Shown: positions 6,393-7,644 of the stretch, in pieces
Numbering within the stretch: position 1 is the first letter of the stretch
How the letters are laid out: every line of letters starts with the position of its first letter
From: Lysobacterales bacterium
GTDB taxonomy: Bacteria; Pseudomonadota; Gammaproteobacteria; Xanthomonadales; Xanthomonadaceae
Direction: 5' to 3'
Length of the DNA stretch: 7,644 nucleotides
Assembly: GCA_015655035.1 (NCBI GenBank)
Contig: JAATFS010000326.1
Coordinates: 1-7,644 of the forward strand
Program-made: the position numbers and the translations under genes
The notes under the pieces: generated by a model
What the model was told of the DNA's origin: nothing
What the model saw: the letters and a program-made list of their open reading frames with translations, nothing else
Databases searched by the model: none

Positions 6393-6420
6393 GGAACTTT
6401 TACTGTACCCAGCAGTCCAA
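6393..6420 (+). promoter_or_regulatory. Sigma-E (RpoE-type ECF) promoter of rpoH
   Basis: GGAACTT (6393-6399), exactly 16 nt, TCCAA (6416-6420). This is the canonical RpoE layout (GGAACTT, 15-17 nt, TCNNA). E. coli rpoH likewise has a sigma-E promoter (P3). Expected start near 6426-6428, giving a leader of about 20 nt. No convincing sigma-70 promoter was found in the 200-bp gap, although TGCTAAGAT at 6430-6438 resembles an extended -10. Confidence 0.75.
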
Positions 6421-6433
6421 TTGATCGACTGCT
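6411..6433. promoter_or_regulatory. Inverted repeat overlapping the rpoH -10 and start point
   Basis: AGCAGTC (6411-6417), 9-nt spacer CAATTGATC, GACTGCT (6427-6433). The arms are perfect 7-bp complements. The left arm covers the first two bases of the sigma-E -10 element and the right arm the predicted start point, a classic place for a repressor operator. Confidence 0.5.
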
Positions 6434-6437
6434 AAGA

Positions 6438-6463
6438 TGAGGTCCTATGAGCCAGAACACCTC
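6438..6463 (+). promoter_or_regulatory. rpoH ribosome site and its possible pairing with codons 5-6
   Basis: TGAGG (6438-6442) is the ribosome site, 4 nt before ATG 6447. GAGGT (6439-6443) is fully complementary to ACCTC (6459-6463) in the coding region, closing a 15-nt loop that contains the start codon. A 5-bp helix is weak, so heat-labile masking is conceivable. E. coli rpoH mRNA is a known thermosensor; this particular pairing is inference. Confidence 0.35.
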
Positions 6464-7322
6464 TACTGCCCTTGTGGCAAACAATCTTCCCCTCCCCAGT
6501 GCGCTCGGTTCGCTGGACGCCTACATCGGCGCCGTGCACCAGATCCCGGTGCTGTCGGTCGATGAAGAACAGAACCTGGCACGCCGCTACCGCGACAACG
6601 AAGACCTGGACGCGGCGCGCGAGCTGGTGCATTCCCACCTGCGCTTCGTGGTGCACGTGGCACGTGGCTACAACGGCTACGGCCTGCCGCTGGGCGACCT
6701 GATCCAGGAAGGCAATATCGGCCTGATGAAGGCGGTCAAGCGCTTCGACCCGGAAATGGGCGTGCGCCTGGTCAGCTTCGCGGTGCACTGGATCCGTGCC
6801 GAGATGCACGAGTTCATCCTGAAGAACTGGCGCATCGTCAAGGTCGCCACGACCAAGGCCCAGCGCAAGCTGTTCTTCAACCTGCGCAAGTCCAAGACCC
6901 GCTTGGGCTGGTTGAACGCGGCCGAAGTCACCGCCGTGGCCAAGGACCTGAACGTGTCCGAGCGCGAGGTAATGGAGATGGAGTCGCGGCTTTCCGGTCG
7001 CGATATCGGCTTCGATGCGCCTTCCGACGAAGACGACGACCACGCGCCGCCGTCGCCGGTCAGCTACCTGATGGCCAACGAGGAGGATCCTTCCCAGGTC
7101 TACGAGCGCAGCGACAGCGAGGACAATCAGCTGCAATTGCTGCGCGAAGGCCTGGCCGGACTGGACCAGCGCTCGCGCGACATCGTGCGCCGCCGCTGGC
7201 TGGATTCGGAATCCAAGGTGACCTTGCAGGAGCTGGCCGACGAATACGGCGTGTCGGCCGAACGTATCCGCCAGATCGAGGCGAATGCGCTGAAGAAGAT
7301 GAAGGCGCTGTTCGTCGCCTGA
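6447..7322 (+). CDS. rpoH: Heat-shock sigma factor RpoH (sigma-32)
   Basis: Alternative sigma factor that directs RNA polymerase to chaperone and protease promoters. 291 aa, against 284 in E. coli. Region 1.2/2.1 begins around LDAYIGAVHQIPVLS; regions 2.2-2.4 show GLPLGDLIQEGNIGLMKAV and RFDPEMGVRLVSFAVHWIRAE; the diagnostic RpoH box QRKLFFNLR is at 139-147, which RpoS and RpoD lack; an acidic linker (SDEDDD, 193-198) follows; region 4.2 helix-turn-helix is at about 258-288 with TLQELADEYGVSAERIRQIE. It is the last rightward gene, 200 bp after ung. Control elements seen are the sigma-E promoter, an overlapping inverted repeat and possible ribosome-site masking. In E. coli the protein is also held by DnaK/DnaJ and degraded by FtsH. 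Confidence 0.98.
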   Translation: MSQNTSTALVANNLPLPSALGSLDAYIGAVHQIPVLSVDEEQNLARRYRDNEDLDAARELVHSHLRFVVHVARGYNGYGLPLGDLIQEGNIGLMKAVKRFDPEMGVRLVSFAVHWIRAEMHEFILKNWRIVKVATTKAQRKLFFNLRKSKTRLGWLNAAEVTAVAKDLNVSEREVMEMESRLSGRDIGFDAPSDEDDDHAPPSPVSYLMANEEDPSQVYERSDSEDNQLQLLREGLAGLDQRSRDIVRRRWLDSESKVTLQELADEYGVSAERIRQIEANALKKMKALFVA

Positions 7323-7331
7323 TCCGACGAA

Positions 7332-7349
7332 TGCCCGTGCAATCGGGCA
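7332..7349. repeat. Short hairpin just after rpoH
   Basis: TGCCCG (7332-7337), loop TGCAAT, CGGGCA (7344-7349), a perfect 6-bp stem 9 nt past the rpoH stop and directly before the main terminator. Probably a 3'-end stabiliser or accessory stem. Confidence 0.5.
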
Positions 7350-7353
7350 GCGG

Positions 7354-7381
7354 AAAAAAACGGCCCGAAAGGGCCGTTTTT
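7354..7381. terminator. Bidirectional intrinsic terminator between rpoH and the Met/Cys-rich gene
   Basis: CGGCCC (7361-7366), tetraloop GAAA, GGGCCG (7371-7376), flanked by seven As on the left and five Ts on the right. Rightward it ends rpoH with a U5 tract; leftward it ends the convergent small gene with a U7 tract, 18 nt after that gene's stop. The longer U-tract in the leftward direction supports a real leftward transcript. Confidence 0.93.
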
Positions 7382-7399
7382 GTTCGTGCGTGATACGGC

Positions 7400-7644
7400 T
7401 TAGTGCATGCAGACCATCATCGGCATGTTGCCGCAGGCCATGGTCATCGGCATGCCGCAGCCCATCATGTTGTTCATGGTCTCGCAGCACATCTTGAGCA
7501 TGTCCATGCTCATCAAGCCGGTCGGCATCATCATGCAGACCATGCCTTGCGACTCCATCGTGCAGGTCATCGACGGCATCATCGGCATGCCGCAGCAGCT
7601 CATCATCGGCATGTTCCCGCACATCATGCCGCAGGGGGTGCCGC
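7400..7644 (-). CDS. Met/Cys-rich small protein, probable metal binder, 5' end beyond window
   Basis: I do not recognise the family. The last 80 residues are visible and end at TAA 7400-7402. The first in-window ATG is at 7625-7627 (75 aa), but the frame stays open to the edge and reads G-T-P-C-G just before it, a motif like those inside, so the true start probably lies outside. In the 75-residue part there are 28 Met and 10 Cys, about half of all residues. The motif CGNMPMM occurs at residues 3-9 and 65-71 and CGMPM at 12-16 and 57-61, a mirror-like order around a central part with CMMMP, MDMLKMCCETM and NNMM. No charge-rich, aromatic or long apolar segment is seen. Clustered Met-x-Met and Cys-Met sites favour Cu(I) or another soft metal (inference). 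It faces rpoH and ends at a U7 terminator. A secreted or lipid-anchored form cannot be judged without the N-terminus. Confidence 0.7.
   Translation of the reverse strand, partial: GTPCGMMCGNMPMMSCCGMPMMPSMTCTMESQGMVCMMMPTGLMSMDMLKMCCETMNNMMGCGMPMTMACGNMPMMVCMH

Noticed and set aside
6430..6438. Extended -10 (TGCTAAGAT) for a sigma-70 promoter of rpoH
   Set aside because: No matching -35, and it would start transcription at the ribosome site. The sigma-E promoter fits far better.
7415..7613. CRISPR-like or microsatellite repeats (CATCATCGGCATG copies)
   Set aside because: Irregular spacing and no constant spacer length; the repeats encode the MPMM motif of the Met/Cys protein.
6432..7622. 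396-codon leftward open frame across rpoH and the terminator
   Set aside because: It reads through a strong terminator and is antisense to rpoH; no domain is recognisable.

Overview
The window is high-GC chromosomal DNA with strongly G/C-biased third codon positions. Every protein I recognise looks gammaproteobacterial, and several (the N-terminally extended Rho, RhlB with a long Arg/Pro/Ala tail, RpoH) most resemble those of Xanthomonadaceae (Xanthomonas, Stenotrophomonas or Pseudoxanthomonas type). Genus is an inference from remembered protein families, not from a search. No IS element, phage gene, tRNA, rRNA or CRISPR array is visible. Most of the window is core housekeeping DNA.

Layout: rho (minus, cut by the left edge, TTG start) and trxA (minus, GTG start) point left. 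rhlB points right, divergent from trxA. A 13-bp perfect inverted repeat separates rhlB from ftsE-ftsX-ung, which are tightly packed (a 4-bp ATGA overlap, then 7 bp). A roughly 200-bp regulatory gap precedes rpoH, which ends at a strong bidirectional terminator. Converging on that terminator from the right edge is a gene for a tiny protein that is about half Met plus Cys.

Gene order: in E. coli the rhlB/trxA/rho trio and the ftsE-ftsX-rpoH group are separate loci. Here they are adjacent, with ung between ftsX and rpoH. The proteins cover RNA turnover and termination (Rho, RhlB), thiol redox (TrxA), cell-wall hydrolase control at division (FtsEX), uracil repair (Ung) and heat shock (RpoH).

Regulatory signals: rpoH has a textbook envelope-stress promoter (GGAACTT, 16 nt, TCCAA), flanked by one palindrome and overlapped by another, and its ribosome site can pair with its own codons 5-6. 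The trxA upstream region carries a sigma-32-like promoter (CTTGATT, 13 nt, CCCCAGTTTA). Together they suggest a sigma-E to RpoH to trxA relay inside one window; this is inferred from motifs only. The most novel item is the Met/Cys-rich protein at the right edge, a probable soft-metal (Cu(I)-type) ligand protein of unknown family.
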